From Malus domestica (lineage: Eukaryota; Streptophyta; Magnoliopsida; Rosales; Rosaceae): DNA of 64,000 nucleotides. The stretch spans positions 36,471,001 to 36,535,000 of the forward strand of contig NC_091671.1 in the NCBI RefSeq assembly GCF_042453785.1, given 5' to 3'. Position numbers and translations under genes: made by a program. This document shows, piece after piece, positions 21,418 through 33,565 of the stretch; position 1 is the stretch's first letter; the number at the start of each line of letters is the position of its first letter. Under the pieces are notes generated by a model. It was not told the DNA's origin, made no database searches, and saw only the letters and a program-made list of their open reading frames with translations.

Positions 21418-23154
21418 ATGAGTAAAGCAAGAGTTAAAGATAGGATCAGTGGGTTGCCTGATCCAATTCTTTGCCATATGCTTTCCTTCCTGCCAACAAA
21501 ATGTGCGATGAGGTGCAGCATTCTGTCTACAAGATGGAAGAACATTTGGAATTCCGTTCCGAATCTAGACTTCGAAAACAAAGATAAGTCTGAAACTGTT
21601 GGTTTTATGAATTTTGTTGACCGTATACTTAAATTTCCCGGCTCAATAGACATTCAGAAATTTCGTCTTCATTGTTCCTATGTTGGGGATTACACTCGTA
21701 TCGATGGTTGGATTCGCACTGCCATTAGGCGTAAGGCTGTTGAACTTGATCTTGGTGTATCTAATACGGGCAAGACTTTGGAGTTACCCAAAAGCGTTTT
21801 CATGTGCAAAACACTGGTGGTCTTAAAAGTGAAGTCAAATGTTATTACCTACAATCCACCCACATCTGGGTGTTTCCCAAGTCTCAAGTTTCTCCATATC
21901 ACAGCTGAAGGTCCCTACTGTGACTCAGTGGAAAATCTCTTATCCTGTTGCCCGGTACTTGAAGATTTGATAATAGATATAACGCTTGGTGTTCGAGGTT
22001 GCAATTTCAAGATCTCTGCTTCTGAACTAAAGAGGCTAATTATAACATTCCACCATTTATTGATTCAATTAGGTGGGGAGAAAGTCTTTATTAATGCTCC
22101 GAAGCTTGAAAACTTTGACGTTAAGGAGGATATTTTGGCCAATTATTGTTTGGAGAATGCGAAGTCCCTTGTCAAAGCCAATGTCGATCTCTATTGCTAT
22201 TGTGTACATCGAGATGTAGAATTTGTAACAAATGCAACTGCACTCCTTGAAGGGATATCCAATGTCAAATATCTCTGTCTTTCGGCTCGTGTTTTGTGGG
22301 TGAGTATGCCCCAACTTTTAATACTGTTTGGTAGAGAGAGAGGAGTATAGGAAGAAAGGGGTGGTTCGAAAAGGGGAAGGAAAGATAGCTCTCTTTGTTT
22401 GTAAAGAGGAAATAAGCCATGCAGGCCTATCATTCAGTCCCTTCAACAATCTTACTTATTACTTTTACCCTGAGGTTTCCAGCTTTTCCTCATAGAATTA
22501 CAAATATGGAAAGTTTCGTGCACAGCTCTTTCCATGATATTTGGAAAAGACATATTCCTGGCTTGCCGTCTTCCTGTTATCCTAGCCATTCTCTTGAAAT
22601 AGTAAGCGTTTAATTATGCATCAGTTTATGTATTTATCAAAAGTTTATTTTCCATGCAGGATCATTGTCTGCCGGCTTTTGATAATTTGAGCGAGTTGAA
22701 GCTGGTTCTATATGATTCCTATAACTGGGATTTGCTCATGAAGTTGCTCGATAAATCACCTAATTTGGAACATCTTGTCTTAGAACACAAAGAAGTAAGA
22801 TTTTCTTTCCACCCATGTGTCGTACTAACACGCAGCTCTTTACTATTCTCATTTCATTTATGTTTTCAGGACAAGGACTGTGTTCAACACTACTCGTTTG
22901 GACAACACTCAAATTTTAAATGTAACCTACCCTCAGAGTTTCGATGGCATACACCGGAGTATGTGCCTGCTTGTTTGACATCACACCTCAAGACTATCAC
23001 CATAAGAGGATTCAAGGGATATCCGCATGAGAAGAAAGGGGCAAGGTTTTTGTTCGAGAATGGTATTGTTTTGGATAAGATGGCTATCTATAATGATTTA
23101 GGTGAGGAATTTACATTGTTCCAGAGGGGTTCGGGGACTTGTCTAGCTATTTGA
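21418..23154 (+). CDS. F-box/LRR/FBD protein, array copy F (intact, 3 exons)
   Basis: Coding exons are 21418-22299, 22660-22794 and 22870-23154, giving 433 residues. The open frame extends upstream to 21376, but that part is intron; the first ATG after the acceptor (MSKARVKDRISGL) is the likely start. The F-box is at about residues 7-46 (LPDPILCHMLSFLP, RWKNIWNSVP). LRR-like blocks LLSCCPVLEDLII, ISASELKRLII and INAPKLENFDV follow, then FBD from TPEYVPACLTSHLKTITIRG to KGARFLFENGIVLDKM. Intron 2 is 75 nt with no in-frame stop, so retention would add 25 residues without a frameshift. Probable SCF adaptor; substrate unknown. Confidence 0.9.
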
Positions 23155-23963
23155 ATTAGGTGTGAAACGCAATCATCGTTCCATGGGGTTTGGATTGATC
23201 ATTCTCTCATCGATGTTGTAAACTAGAGAAACATCTTTGTTGGTCTTTCGATGGATTATGAAGATATTTATGGAATTCCCAACTTTATATTTTTCGTTAT
23301 TTCTTGTTGTAGAGCAACCTTTGTCTGACTATGAAACTCAACTAATCTATAAAGCACGGATACGGATCTAGTGATAAGATACAGTACAGTAAAACGGTAA
23401 AGCTTAAAAACTAGGACACGATAGAACATGGATACAACAGTTATAGCAACATTTATTGATCTTAAGATGGAATCCATTTGCATAGGTTTTTTTTTTTGTG
23501 AATATTTGCATAGTTTTTGTTTTGCATGCTATATGTTTCTTATCGATTTTATTGAGCCTCTTCAGACCAATTGTTTCTAGTCAGAGTAATAGTATCAAAC
23601 CAGTTTGCCTTGTTCATTACTTTCCCATCATGACCGTACGATTGATATGAAGGTGCCATGAATCATTACTTTTCTTTAAGTCAGAGGAGAGCAGAATTCT
23701 ATAACCAAAACTTGGAGAATGACCTACATGAACAGGTTTACTGCAAAGTGGTGTTTCGGTCCAATAATTCATTGCTACGCGTAAGCTTGTTTCTACATGA
23801 CAATGCACTATTGAATCTAGACGCGCACTATTGAATCGGGATTTCAATTCTCGTTTGATATAAAGTATATGTGTAAAGAGAAATTGACTTAAGAACCTCA
23901 AATGCAGCAATGACGGCGTTTTACCAACCACTTGGAAGCAAATTTCATTTTTAACCTTTCCAC
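23155..23963. other. 3' flank of gene F, no gene seen
   Basis: Probable 3' UTR to about 23300, then AT-rich spacer. Small open frames on both strands have no recognisable motifs. Confidence 0.5.
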
Positions 23964-23966
23964 TAA

Positions 23967-24342
23967 GGGCTGGTTTGGTATTGCTGTGCTTTGAAAAAAA
24001 GCTGCTGTGAGAATAAGCGGCTGTGCTGTGAGAATAAGCGGCTGTGAAATAAAGCCAGTAGAGTGTTTGGTAAACTTTTTTGTGAAAGTGCTTTTGGAAA
24101 AAAAATCAGGATGATATTGTGTTTTTTCATTAAAGGAGCACTGTAGCTCTGTGTGCTTTGAAAAAACTGGCTTTTTTTCAAAGCAGCAAATAGCAGCTTC
24201 AGCTTTTCCTTTGATTTTCAGCTTATTCTCACAGCAGCTTCCAAAATAAGCCCTTTTTTTTCAGTTTACCAAACACAAAAATGACCCTCAGCTTTTTTTC
24301 ACAGTGGCTTTTTTTAAAATCACCTCAATCCCAAACGGGACC
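23967..24342. mobile_element. Tourist-like (PIF/Harbinger) MITE, 376 bp
   Basis: The termini GGGCTGGTTTGG and, reversed, GGTCCCGTTTGG are inverted repeats that continue imperfectly inward (TGTTTGGTAAAC in both arms). The flanks show the 3-bp direct repeat TAA (23964-23966, 24343-24345), as expected for PIF/Harbinger. It contains no ORF. It ends about 100 bp upstream of the decayed gene at 24441. Confidence 0.85.
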
Positions 24343-24440
24343 TAACTCTTTCAGTCGCACTACCAAGTTACCAACGCTGCAAAGCCCCAACAAAACCACT
24401 CAAAGACTTCAACCCCCAAACACCCTTAAACCCACCGCCC

Positions 24441-26839
24441 ATGTATCCCTTCAGAACCCTCCACCTCCTTAAACCCCAACCCTCTGTTCATTTTCCTAAC
24501 AACCCACAAACCCTTCTCACGCTTCTCCATCGCCTACAGATTCTTCACCTCCTCACACCAAACCGAAAACCAAACCAGACCCAGAAAGCCTCTGGACCTC
24601 CTCTTCAAAGAGGCCGTCGAACTCTCCCCAAAACCCGAAAACTCTGACAGCGAAGATGAAACCAAAGACAACCAGTTAAAGAAGAGCTTGAGGGATTTGG
24701 AGGAGGAGGTCAGGAGCTTGAGAGCCGAAAACAAAGCGAAGAAGAGAGAACCCAATTCGGATTCTGAGGGTGAGGTCAGTTTATACGCAGTGTTCACGAA
24801 TAAGAAGCCGGCGGATGGCAGCAGTAGGAAGCGGATGGCGGTTACGAGAGAGAGGTCGAATGTGTTGAAGGATTTGTCGCAGGATATGGAAGTGATGGCG
24901 AGCCATTTGTTCAAAGAAGGGTACTTTAAAGATGCCAATTTCTTGTTTGTGAATGGTGATAGGTTGGATATTAGCTGTTTCAACAACAGCTATGGCCGCA
25001 GTTTCATAAGGTTTGCGGTCGAAAGTTTTGCCAGAGACAACCAGGTGATTGCAAAGTAAGCATTTTTCCCTTATATTTTTCAAATTTGTTTTTGCTAGCT
25101 CCATTTGCTTCTGTATATTTGTTTACTTGCATGTTTTTCTTTTTATGATTCGTGTCGATGGAGGAAGAAAAAGGTGATTTAGGTCTACATGTTATAGTTC
25201 TTGTCCAATGTTTCTTTCGGTTTCTTGGTAAATGGGGTTTCAAGTCTCCGCTTTCATTGTTTTAAGTTGTTTCTCGATCTGTTAATGTGTAAACTATAAC
25301 ATGTCAATGGTAAACGGTTCTTTTGATTTGACTGAGAAATCGGTATGTAAATATCAGTGTTGATGTATCAGTAATACTGCCTGGTATTTATACTATGTTT
25401 TGCTCTTAGTATTGCTGGTATATATAGAGGCTGATGAGAGGCTTAGGTTGATTATTTTTCCAAGTGGTGGAGTGACTATGCTTGTAGAACTTAAATTAAC
25501 TTTCACTGAAGAAGAGATATAGTCGGGATAGATTGCGATGAAGTTTTTTTTTGTTTTTTGGTAATCAGAATGCCATGAAGTTTTGTTGAATGCCATTCAT
25601 TGACATGTTAGCTGCCAAAGAGTCGGGCTTACTGGGGTTTCCATCATTCTCATTATTACACTTGAAATTTTTAATTTGCCACACGGTATGTAGCGTGTAT
25701 ACTGTCGTTGGTTGGATGAGCAACGCTAAGGCTTATGAGGTGGCCACTGCTTGACGAGCTGAGGAACTGTTTTTTTAATGAGGGGAAAGTTGCATGAACG
25801 GAATATTAGCCTGATACTAATACCATTCATTGTTTCTATGTGCAAACCTTTGTCAAGGCTTATGTCAATCCATTATGAATTCTGCTACTTGTACCAAGTA
25901 AGATATACTGATTCTTTAGAAGTTCACTAGGTCATGATTAGCATCAATTTTCAAAATTTTGTATACGTATGAAGTGTGCTCAATGCTGAAAGTATGCTGG
26001 GATCACTGTGGAGCTAAAGTCGTTTGACATGTTGTCTGGGAGAAACCATAAGCTGTCTGTGGTTTCACTGGGTGAAAATAAGACATGACTCAGAAATCGG
26101 TATGTAAATGTACTACAGCCATGTCTGATTTTCACCAAAGAGGATTAAACCGTTCTTTAGTGAGAGTAATGTCATGTTGCTTGACTGTTGAGTTGAGAAG
26201 CCGTACGGTGAGAAGATTGAAGATGATTTTAAATTTCATAACAATCTTTTCATTGCATCCGTGCACCATTCCTGGCTTTAAACACCAAGCTATGTATTAG
26301 AGTTTTAGGAAATCGTGTTTATGAGTTAATGATTTCATCAAGTTGCTCCAACTACTTTATGCGCAGTATTGCCATTTATTGCTAGTAATTTCTGTTAGTT
26401 AGATAGTTTCTAATCAGTAATCTCCATATCTATGCTCTTGAAATTTGGTCTTCCAGATGGTTGTCAGGCTCGGACTTGAAAAAGGTGGCCCTCCTTGGTT
26501 GTGCCCTTCCCTTGCCAGAAAGAGTGTTTTTGGGCTAAAAGAATGCGCAAATTTTTTGACATTCCAGAAGACAAAGTGAGCAATATTAATTGTTGTTTTG
26601 TGTTTTTTGTCACTTTCAGGTCTGCAGTAAATGTGTCTTGAAACAGTCGTGCAAGTTTGCAAATCAGAATGTGTGAAACGGAGGCGGCAAGAATTTGGAT
26701 CTCAGAGATGTTATGAATACTATCACATTATATGCTCCCGGATACTGTGCCTCCAGAGCTGGTTGTCCCCGACGAAGTTCAGTCTTCTGTTAGTCGACTG
26801 CTAAAGGAGGTTTTGAAGATAAGTCAAGCTACTTTGTGA
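24441..26839 (+). pseudogene. Decayed copy of a conserved Cys-rich plant gene of unknown function
   Basis: Three exons can be traced. Exon 1 (about 24441-25056) has a basic, Ser/Pro-rich N-terminus like an organelle presequence, an acidic stretch, a short coiled coil (LRDLEEEVRSLRAEN) and ends FARDNQVIAK. Exon 2 (about 26458-26576) begins WLSGSDLKKVALLGC. Exon 3 (26620-26839) has a cysteine motif CSKCVLKQSC and ends VSRLLKEVLKISQ. I recall this block order in a plant protein family without an assigned role. Lesions: a frame change near 24520, a donor that lost a G (AAAG|TAAG), two frame breaks in exon 2, TGA where Trp is expected after ANQNV, and a frame break before DTVPPELVV. No functional product is expected. 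Confidence 0.7.
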
Positions 26840-28419
26840 GGCTATATAGGATGTGCGCATGATGTTCCCGGTAAAATGAGGCTCATTGTCTTTGGTTATT
26901 GCTTTCTTCTGGTGCCATTTTGATTACTTTCACTCTGAACCCTTTTCTTTTTATATAGCAAGGATTGAGGTGCGATGCTTCCGAAAGAATCCAACCCTCC
27001 CTGGAATTCGATATGCTAAGCTCGCTGTTCTATTTGCTTGTCCTGATCAATGCTCAACCCGATGCCAAGGATTTCAAGCGATGTTCAAGAATAATGCACA
27101 TGTCCAACTCTAATAAGTATTGACTTGCAACATTCTGTTGAAAGCGTAATTTAACTCATGCTTAAGTCCATTAACATATTCTGTGTATAAAGAGTCACAT
27201 TCTACGCATTTTTACTCGTTTTTCGATTTTGTTTTGTTCATCCAAGTTCCATCAGTGAAGTGGATTGGACAAGGTTATCGACTTGTTTCTATCTTGGGCA
27301 TGCAAAGATCTTCTTGATTGCTTCATTTGGTCCTCACCATGTGCTGATATCTGCTATCGAACCGACCATATATTCTGTTCAAGAACAGCAGTTGAGTTGT
27401 AGGCATGCAAAACATAATGCATATATCTAAACAGAAACATAATGTAATTGAGGGGGAGTCTAACTCGAGACTTTTAGTGCCGAATACACATGATGTTATC
27501 ATGTGCATTTTAATTTAATTTTTAATACCTCTGATTATTTGAGAGAATAATATCAAAGTATTTTAATATTCTAAATCTCTGATGTTGTCATTAATAAAAT
27601 ATAATTACGTTAATTAACTATTAATAATTTAATTATTAACAATCACATATTTTAATTTAAAAAAATTACTTTAAAATTATATCATTATCGTACATGGAAT
27701 GAACACAGATTTTGCAAAAGCTTTTGTTCTTTGATTTTTTGCCGCGCTCGGCGTTGGCGAGATGTGGGCCCGGAGGGTGGTGCTGCTGGCGTGGGGTCAC
27801 GTGAAGCTCCTGCCACGCATGACGCATGCATCGCGATGGGGATGGAGCAAACACCTGGTCCCAGAGCAGTCCGACACGTGCGTGATTATTTTCTTTTTCC
27901 TCCGAAAACAAAAAATAATTGCTACAAAAACGACGAATCGTTTGGACTGTTTGTACTTGCAGACGGAGACGGTCTGCGTGGACCAATGAGCACCAATGGC
28001 AGAGTCGTAAAATAACGATTAAATAAGACCGAATACGTTTCCTCTCCTAAAATCTGTCTCTTTTTACAAATCCCAGCTTTCATGCTGTTGCTTTCACTTC
28101 TCATTTTCCCGGGGTTTCATCAAAACCGCACTCCCTTCCGATTCCGACACCGCTCTCCCATCAGCCCCTCAACCCGACCCGATTTCAAACCTCCCACATA
28201 GATCCGATCCAATTCATCGATCCTCCGCAAAATTCAAGTCCCCCGTCGACCCCAGCTCACTCCAATTCTTCCGTTCAACGCCGCTGTCTCGCCGGAGCTT
28301 CTTCCCTCGGCTTCCGAAGACTCAATTCTCACGCTGCTCCTCAGTTCTCAGCTCAAAATTTCTCTGCGTGGCGGCGTCTTTTCGGTTCCAGCTAGCAACG
28401 AAGGGCTGCTCGATCGCAG
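26840..28419. other. Spacer, then promoter and leader of the BES1/BZR1 gene
   Basis: 26840-27690 is AT-rich with no gene supported. From about 27730 the base composition turns GC-rich, consistent with a promoter and long leader for the gene starting at 28420. Open frames on both strands in 27.7-28.1 kb have no recognised domain. Confidence 0.5.
27797..27882 (+). promoter_or_regulatory. Two G-boxes, one overlapping a BRRE-type site, upstream of BEH4-like gene
   Basis: Palindrome TCACGTGA is at 27797-27804, and CACGTG at 27875-27880 runs into CGTGCG (27877-27882). CANNTG E-boxes and CGTG(T/C)G elements are the published binding sites of BZR1/BES1 proteins, so self-regulation is possible. Presence is seen; function is inference. 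Confidence 0.4.
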
Positions 28420-31400
28420 ATGACGTCGGGGACTCGAATGCCGACGTGGAAGGAGAGAGAGAACAACAAGAGAAGAGAGAGGAGGCGGAGGGCCATAGCG
28501 GCGAAGATCTTTGCCGGCCTGAGAATGTACGGCAACTACAAGCTCCCCAAGCACTGCGACAACAATGAGGTCCTCAAGGCTCTCTGCGACGAGGCCGGTT
28601 GGACCGTCGAATTGGACGGCACCACTTACCGCAAGGTACAAAAAAAACAAAATTCAATTCTCTTTAACCGCTGTTCAATTGTTTATTACGAGTATTTGAT
28701 AAGTTTCTACCGCGATAGATTGATTGATTCTTAATTTCGTTGACAATCTCAACCAAATTGTTAAATTTGAACGGTAGTTATCGTTAAGGTTTTAGCTCCG
28801 TCTACCGTGCATGTTAGCTATGTGCTAGCGTGCGCGCGATGGAGCGGGAATTGGTTGGCAATGCTGATCATCTGCAACATGAAGTGGCGCATGTTAGCAA
28901 AGTAGCTAACTTGCGCCGGGTGCAGCGGTTGCCGGGAAAGTGTCCGGAATCATGGAAGGCGGATAAATGGGAGGTTTTTGCTATCATGAGCTGGTGTTAC
29001 CGGCACACGTTAGCCGAGGGGTAACAATTCAGAGAGTGGGGATAGATTCGGTCACCGCGTACGTTAGATCTAGTCAGCCCTGTTATTTTTGTTTGTTGGC
29101 TTTAAACCTTTAGCTCCTCTCTTTTTTTTTGCTTTTACTTTTTCGTGAGATCGCTTTTGCGCGTGGGAGCACTACATACACAGTCTCTCTCTCTCTCTCT
29201 CTCTGCTTTTCTGCGGAAGGAGATTCTGTTGTCTGAAACCCAAGGGTAGCTACGTAGATCTCGAGGCGACGAAGATGCCCTTTTACCAATTATTTTCAAA
29301 CTTTACTGCCCAAAATGCCCGCTTGCTTTGTGTGCCATTGTCTGAAGTTTTGATCTTTTTTGTGTGCTCACTGCTTTGGTTAGTGCGAAACCTTTTACTT
29401 TGTCAAGGGAAACGGAGGCAGAGCCTTTTCTGGGTTGTGCTCGGTTTCTGTTGTAGAGATATCGTTTATCGATAACTCGCAGTTATTAAGTTTAATAACC
29501 CTTAATTAATTGTCACTTGTTTATATATTTTTTTTTTAACAAACGATATTATCTACACTAAGGGGGAGAGGGAGAGGGTGGGCTCAGCCTTACAATGGGT
29601 TAGCAATAACGTGGTTCAAATTCTCTTTTGGCGAGAATCGAACCTAAGACCTCTCACTTACAAGTGAAGAGGAATACCACTAGACCGTTGTACTAAGTGA
29701 TATCCTTAATTAAATTGCTTATTAGACAAGGTACCTCTTTTGTTCCACACTTTGTGGGGATAGCAAGATTTACTACGGAATTCTCTGATTATACAAAGTC
29801 GACAAGCCAATGTAGAGTAATTTTGTGAGTATTTAGAATCACGCCTTATAAGTGCAATTGAGTTAAGTTTGTACTTTAAGAACAATGTAGTCGTGTTGAA
29901 AGTTTTCCCAATATGGCTTTGGTTCAAGTCAGCTGGTAGTGGTGTTGTTATATGAAATTAGTAAAAGAGAGGGTTAATTGAAACTGGGGTCAAATTTTCC
30001 CCTTTGATTAATTCGGTTTCGCATTCATGTTTCCACATCTGCCTCTTGTGTGCACCATAGCTAGTAAACTGTTTCTAAAAGGGACCATGGTTCCTTTGGA
30101 TCTTACATTGCTTGGGAATTGAAGTTAAGTTTGGTTGGCAGCTTAGATTGCCCTGGTAATGCCATAGTTGACGGTTATAGGTGTGCTCACAGTATTCCAG
30201 TGAAATTTAGAGGTTGTCACCAACTGGGAATGTGTCATAGCCTCTTATTGCTGCTAATGATATCATTACTTGAACTAGTGATAAATTCTCATCCCTCTTC
30301 CTTCCCTCTCTCTAAAAGAGAAGTGACATGGAATCAAACAGCTATGCTAGCTAGCTCTTTTGCAATAATTTTATCTGCATAATATCACACCATTGAATGA
30401 TTAAATTACGATTACCAACCAGAGGACTGTAGTAACCAATCATAGGACTGTAGTTGCTAGTAACCAACCTGGCACCTCAATACACATGACCCTTAGAATT
30501 GACAAAATAACTGTGTGAAAGGCAATATATCGTTATTTAGGCGAGTGCACTCACACATGCATTTTAAAAATGGACTTAGATTGAAGGCTAAAACAGATGA
30601 GGGTTCTTCCATATTTGCTTTATTATCAGCCTAATTTTCTCTTAATGGAACTTTGACCGTAGCTCTCTGCAAGTTCCATTCAAATTTGTTTATACTTGAA
30701 CTTTGTTTTTTTGTTTTTTGGTATGTGCCACTAATCATCTTTAATTATATGCAGGGATGCAAGCCGGTCGAACACATGGACGTGATGGGTGGATCCACAT
30801 TAGCTAGCCCAAGCTCGTCTTTCCTCCCAAGTAATTGTGCTTCCTACAATCCAAGCCCAGGCTCTTCCTCCTTCCCTAGCCCAACATCATCTTCCTATGC
30901 TACTAACCCGAATGCTGATGGCAGGTCCCTTATCCCATGGCTCAAAAATCTCTCCTCTGCATCCTCTTCGGCCTCCTCTTCCAAACTACCGAACCTCTAC
31001 ATCCATGGCGGCTCTATCAGTGCCCCTGTTACCCCTCCATTAAGCTCCCCAACTGCCAGGACACCGAGAATGAGAATTGACTGGGATGACCAGTGTGCTC
31101 CACCAGGCTGGGCTAGGCAGCAATTCCCCTTCATGCCATCTTCTACTCCACCAAGCCCTGGACGGCAGATTGTTCCTGATCCAGAATGGTTTGCTGGGAT
31201 TCCGGTTCCCCGTGGACCAAATTCTCCAACATTCAGCCTTGTCTCTTTAAACCCATTTGGGTTTAAGGACGAGGTTTTAGCTGGTGGTGGATCCCGCATG
31301 TGGACTCCCGGGCAAAGCGGGACATGCTCTCCTGCCATTGCAGCTGGCTCTGATCACACTGCTGACATCCCCATGTCTGAGGTGATTTCAGATGAGTTTG

Positions 31401-31606
31401 CATTTGGATGCAATACAACAGGGCTGGTTAAGGCATGGGAAGGAGAGAAGATTCACGAAGAGTGTGGATCCGACGATCTGGAGCTCACTCTTGGGAGCTC
31501 AAGAACAAGGTGTGTTAGCATAAACATTAAACATTTGATTTGCAACATTGAGTGAATTGTTCTGAATTGTTCGTTTGCTCACTCAAACAATGTTATTTAC
31601 AGGTAA
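28420..31606 (+). CDS. BEH4: BES1/BZR1 homolog transcription factor (BEH4-like), intact
   Basis: Coding exons are 28420-28635, 30755-31509 and 31603-31606, giving 324 residues. Exon 1 encodes the atypical bHLH DNA-binding domain ([20 protein letters not shown], then [20 protein letters not shown]). Exon 2 opens [13 protein letters not shown] and is Ser/Pro-rich with GSK3-type sites (TPPSPGR), a PEST-like stretch ([15 protein letters not shown]), the [14 protein letters not shown] block, and the C-terminal EAR motif LELTL. Splicing AGAACAAG to GTAAAG makes the final Arg codon and stop TAA, giving SSRTR as in the family; without this splice the frame runs on 16 codons. The protein mediates brassinosteroid-responsive transcription in the nucleus and is controlled by BIN2 phosphorylation. 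Further UTR introns seem likely (donor AAG|GTGAGT near 31745). BEH4 versus BEH2/3 is by memory. Confidence 0.9.
29184..29204 (+). repeat. (TC)n microsatellite in BEH4-like intron 1
   Basis: About ten TC units in a row. Confidence 0.95.
29510..29703 (-). mobile_element. tRNA-derived SINE, copy 3
   Basis: Minus-strand copy in intron 1 of the BEH4-like gene. Box A-like CTAGTGGTATTC and box B GGTTCGATTCTCGCC are both canonical. The 3' end (plus-strand left) has a T-rich tail. Direct repeats CCTTAATTAA at 29500-29509 and 29704-29713 fit a 10-bp target duplication. Confidence 0.85.
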
Positions 31607-32829
31607 AGGTCTGCACAAAGCGAATTTGTATCATGTTACTTCGCATCTAAAGGACTGCGCAAAGTGAAGATCACTTGTTATAGAACGAACGTTGATTCCT
31701 TGTCTGTGCGATTCCAGATAAAAGGAAGAGAAAAAGGAATCAAGGTGAGTTTAACTGGTCACTCTTTTCTATTTATTTTTTAATTCTTCGTTTCCTAATT
31801 TTTACTTCCTCCCGAGTCATATTAAGTTAGTTATTTTGAGGTGCGGAATTGTTATACAACCCTTTGGTCCTTGTTTCTTAGAACAACCTAAGTTTGATTG
31901 GAAGGAATCCATGTACACGTATGAATTAGCTGCCGCCTGTGGCTTGCCATTGAGATTACTGTTGAATGACCAAAGGGGATTTAGGGTATAGCTCAATTGT
32001 CAAACCTTTTCCAAGAGTGAATAGATTTTGTAGTGTTCTCTTCCATTGGCTTTTGTACATACTTCGACATTATACTTGTGTGTTTGGCATGCTAATTATC
32101 CGGTTCGTTGGTCGTTTCTATATTATTTGAAAAACATTGCTCGACTCCTAACACGTAATGAACATTTTCTCAATATGACATGTACAAAATATCTCATTGT
32201 TTAGCATGTCAAGTTTTGATGAGGAATAGCTCCTTACATGTAAGAAGCTAAGTATTTTCGTGGTGATTGATATACGCTAGACAAATTTATTGTTTCTATT
32301 AGAATTTATTGCTATAAAAAGAATGAATCACTTTATCTATAGTCTTCTGGTGTGGACCAAACCACCACTACTGCAGCATATTGCGACTGAACGTATCGGA
32401 GCGACCACAAAGGGTATGTCGCTTTGAATCTTTATATATGTTAACCATCTTTTGACCAAAAGAAAAGCCGTTGGGAACATAAGACTTTATTTGTCATTGC
32501 AAGTAGTGGAATGCCTTGGTGTTTAAGGCATTTCTCTTTAATCCTTTATGTCCCGAGTACAAATCATCCTCCTTCTCTTAGCGTAGATTAATGTAGAATA
32601 TTGCTTGTATTAGAAGAAAGAATAGAAAGAAATTGACTTCATAAAATATTCTAGATCTGGCCAATTCCCGTGTATATAAACATTTTTGTTGATTATTAAT
32701 CAACACACGACGTTCATGAGATCTGAATTCAGGACCTCTTCCAACACACCCAGAACGAAATGAACTTTTAAAGTTTTTTACTGCACGGTGCAAATAATCA
32801 GGATTCCGAAATAGCTCTGGGATGGTAAA
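31607..32829. other. 3' UTR region of the BEH4-like gene and spacer
   Basis: It carries at least one good donor (near 31745) suggesting introns in the 3' UTR, then AT-rich spacer. No other gene seen. Confidence 0.4.
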
Positions 32830-33390
32830 GTAACAAAAGACTCGAAATATTCCATGAAGTAGTAGTACCCAACGGTTCAAAAATCTTCAACTTGTTAATG
32901 TTAGGGTTCACCAACACAAGCTGTTCGAAGTACGTTCTGAGCACTACTTCGCCGCTACTCCTAGACCCGATCCTATGTTCTTATGGTCCTAGTAGCCAAT
33001 GCAGACCACCATTGACAAAAGCATGTCGCTTATCAGTTATCGCGCCGATCAGCTGTTACCCCTTGGCATAAAATCATTGGGAACATTGTTAACAACACTG
33101 AAACTCTTCCAGCAGCCCTTTGCTAACGACTTAACCCAAACCTCACAGACTTAACCCAAACCTCACATTGAGTTTGGGTTCTGTAAGCATGTATTTTCAT
33201 CACCTTATAGTCATTGGTACGCGAATCATAACCGAAGCCAATCCAGAAAGGTTTGGCTTTCCTTCCCCACTTCATTGATGACTTGAATAGTCGAAGGTAT
33301 GTACCAATCTCAGTATTGAAAAAAGTTTGTGATCTCAAACAAATGACTCTCCGGGAAACAATATAAAACAAAGGGTAAAACAACATGACT
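32830..33390 (-). pseudogene. F-box-associated (FBA) fragment, copy i
   Basis: The minus strand reads WIGFGYDSRTNDYKV and CEVWVKS, then in other frames HAFVNGGLHW and SGEVVLRTYFEQLVLVNPNI. These are FBA-domain landmarks of CPR1-type F-box proteins in the right order. The N-terminal F-box is absent. A 20-bp direct duplication (ACTTAACCCAAACCTCACAG, near 33129 and 33149) breaks the frame, and the middle section is deleted. Confidence 0.75.
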
Positions 33391-33400
33391 GAAATTTAAC

Positions 33401-33565
33401 CACCGCGGGGTGGCCTTGTGATTAGGACGAATTTCAGGCCATACCCCACATTGCACGTCTTGAGTTCAATTCATGTCGCTTGTGAATCACACAATGATGG
33501 TCAATGAGAGGCTGAAATATTTTTGTGAGTCTTCTCGCCCCTTGGAGGGTGAATTACATATGGTT
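33401..33565 (+). mobile_element. Possible second-type tRNA-derived SINE
   Basis: GGGGTGGCCTTGTGATTAGG resembles a tRNA box A and GTCTTGAGTTCAATTC a box B about 35 bases later. It is followed by a tail ending in TTTTGTTTTG. It differs from the four-copy family. Only one copy is in the window and no target duplication was found. Confidence 0.5.

Noticed and set aside
24534-25104. Minus-strand ORFs of 107-150 residues
   Set aside because: Antisense to exon 1 of the Cys-rich pseudogene; low-complexity Ser/Leu composition without motifs.
27041-27116. Frame ending FKNNAHVQL as a possible small gene
   Set aside because: No family match, no splice or promoter context.
27666-28104. Several 60-106-residue ORFs on both strands
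   Set aside because: GC-rich promoter/leader region, overlapping frames, no domain or homologous feel.
28348-28650. 100-residue minus-strand ORF
   Set aside because: Antisense shadow of the conserved BES1/BZR1 exon 1.
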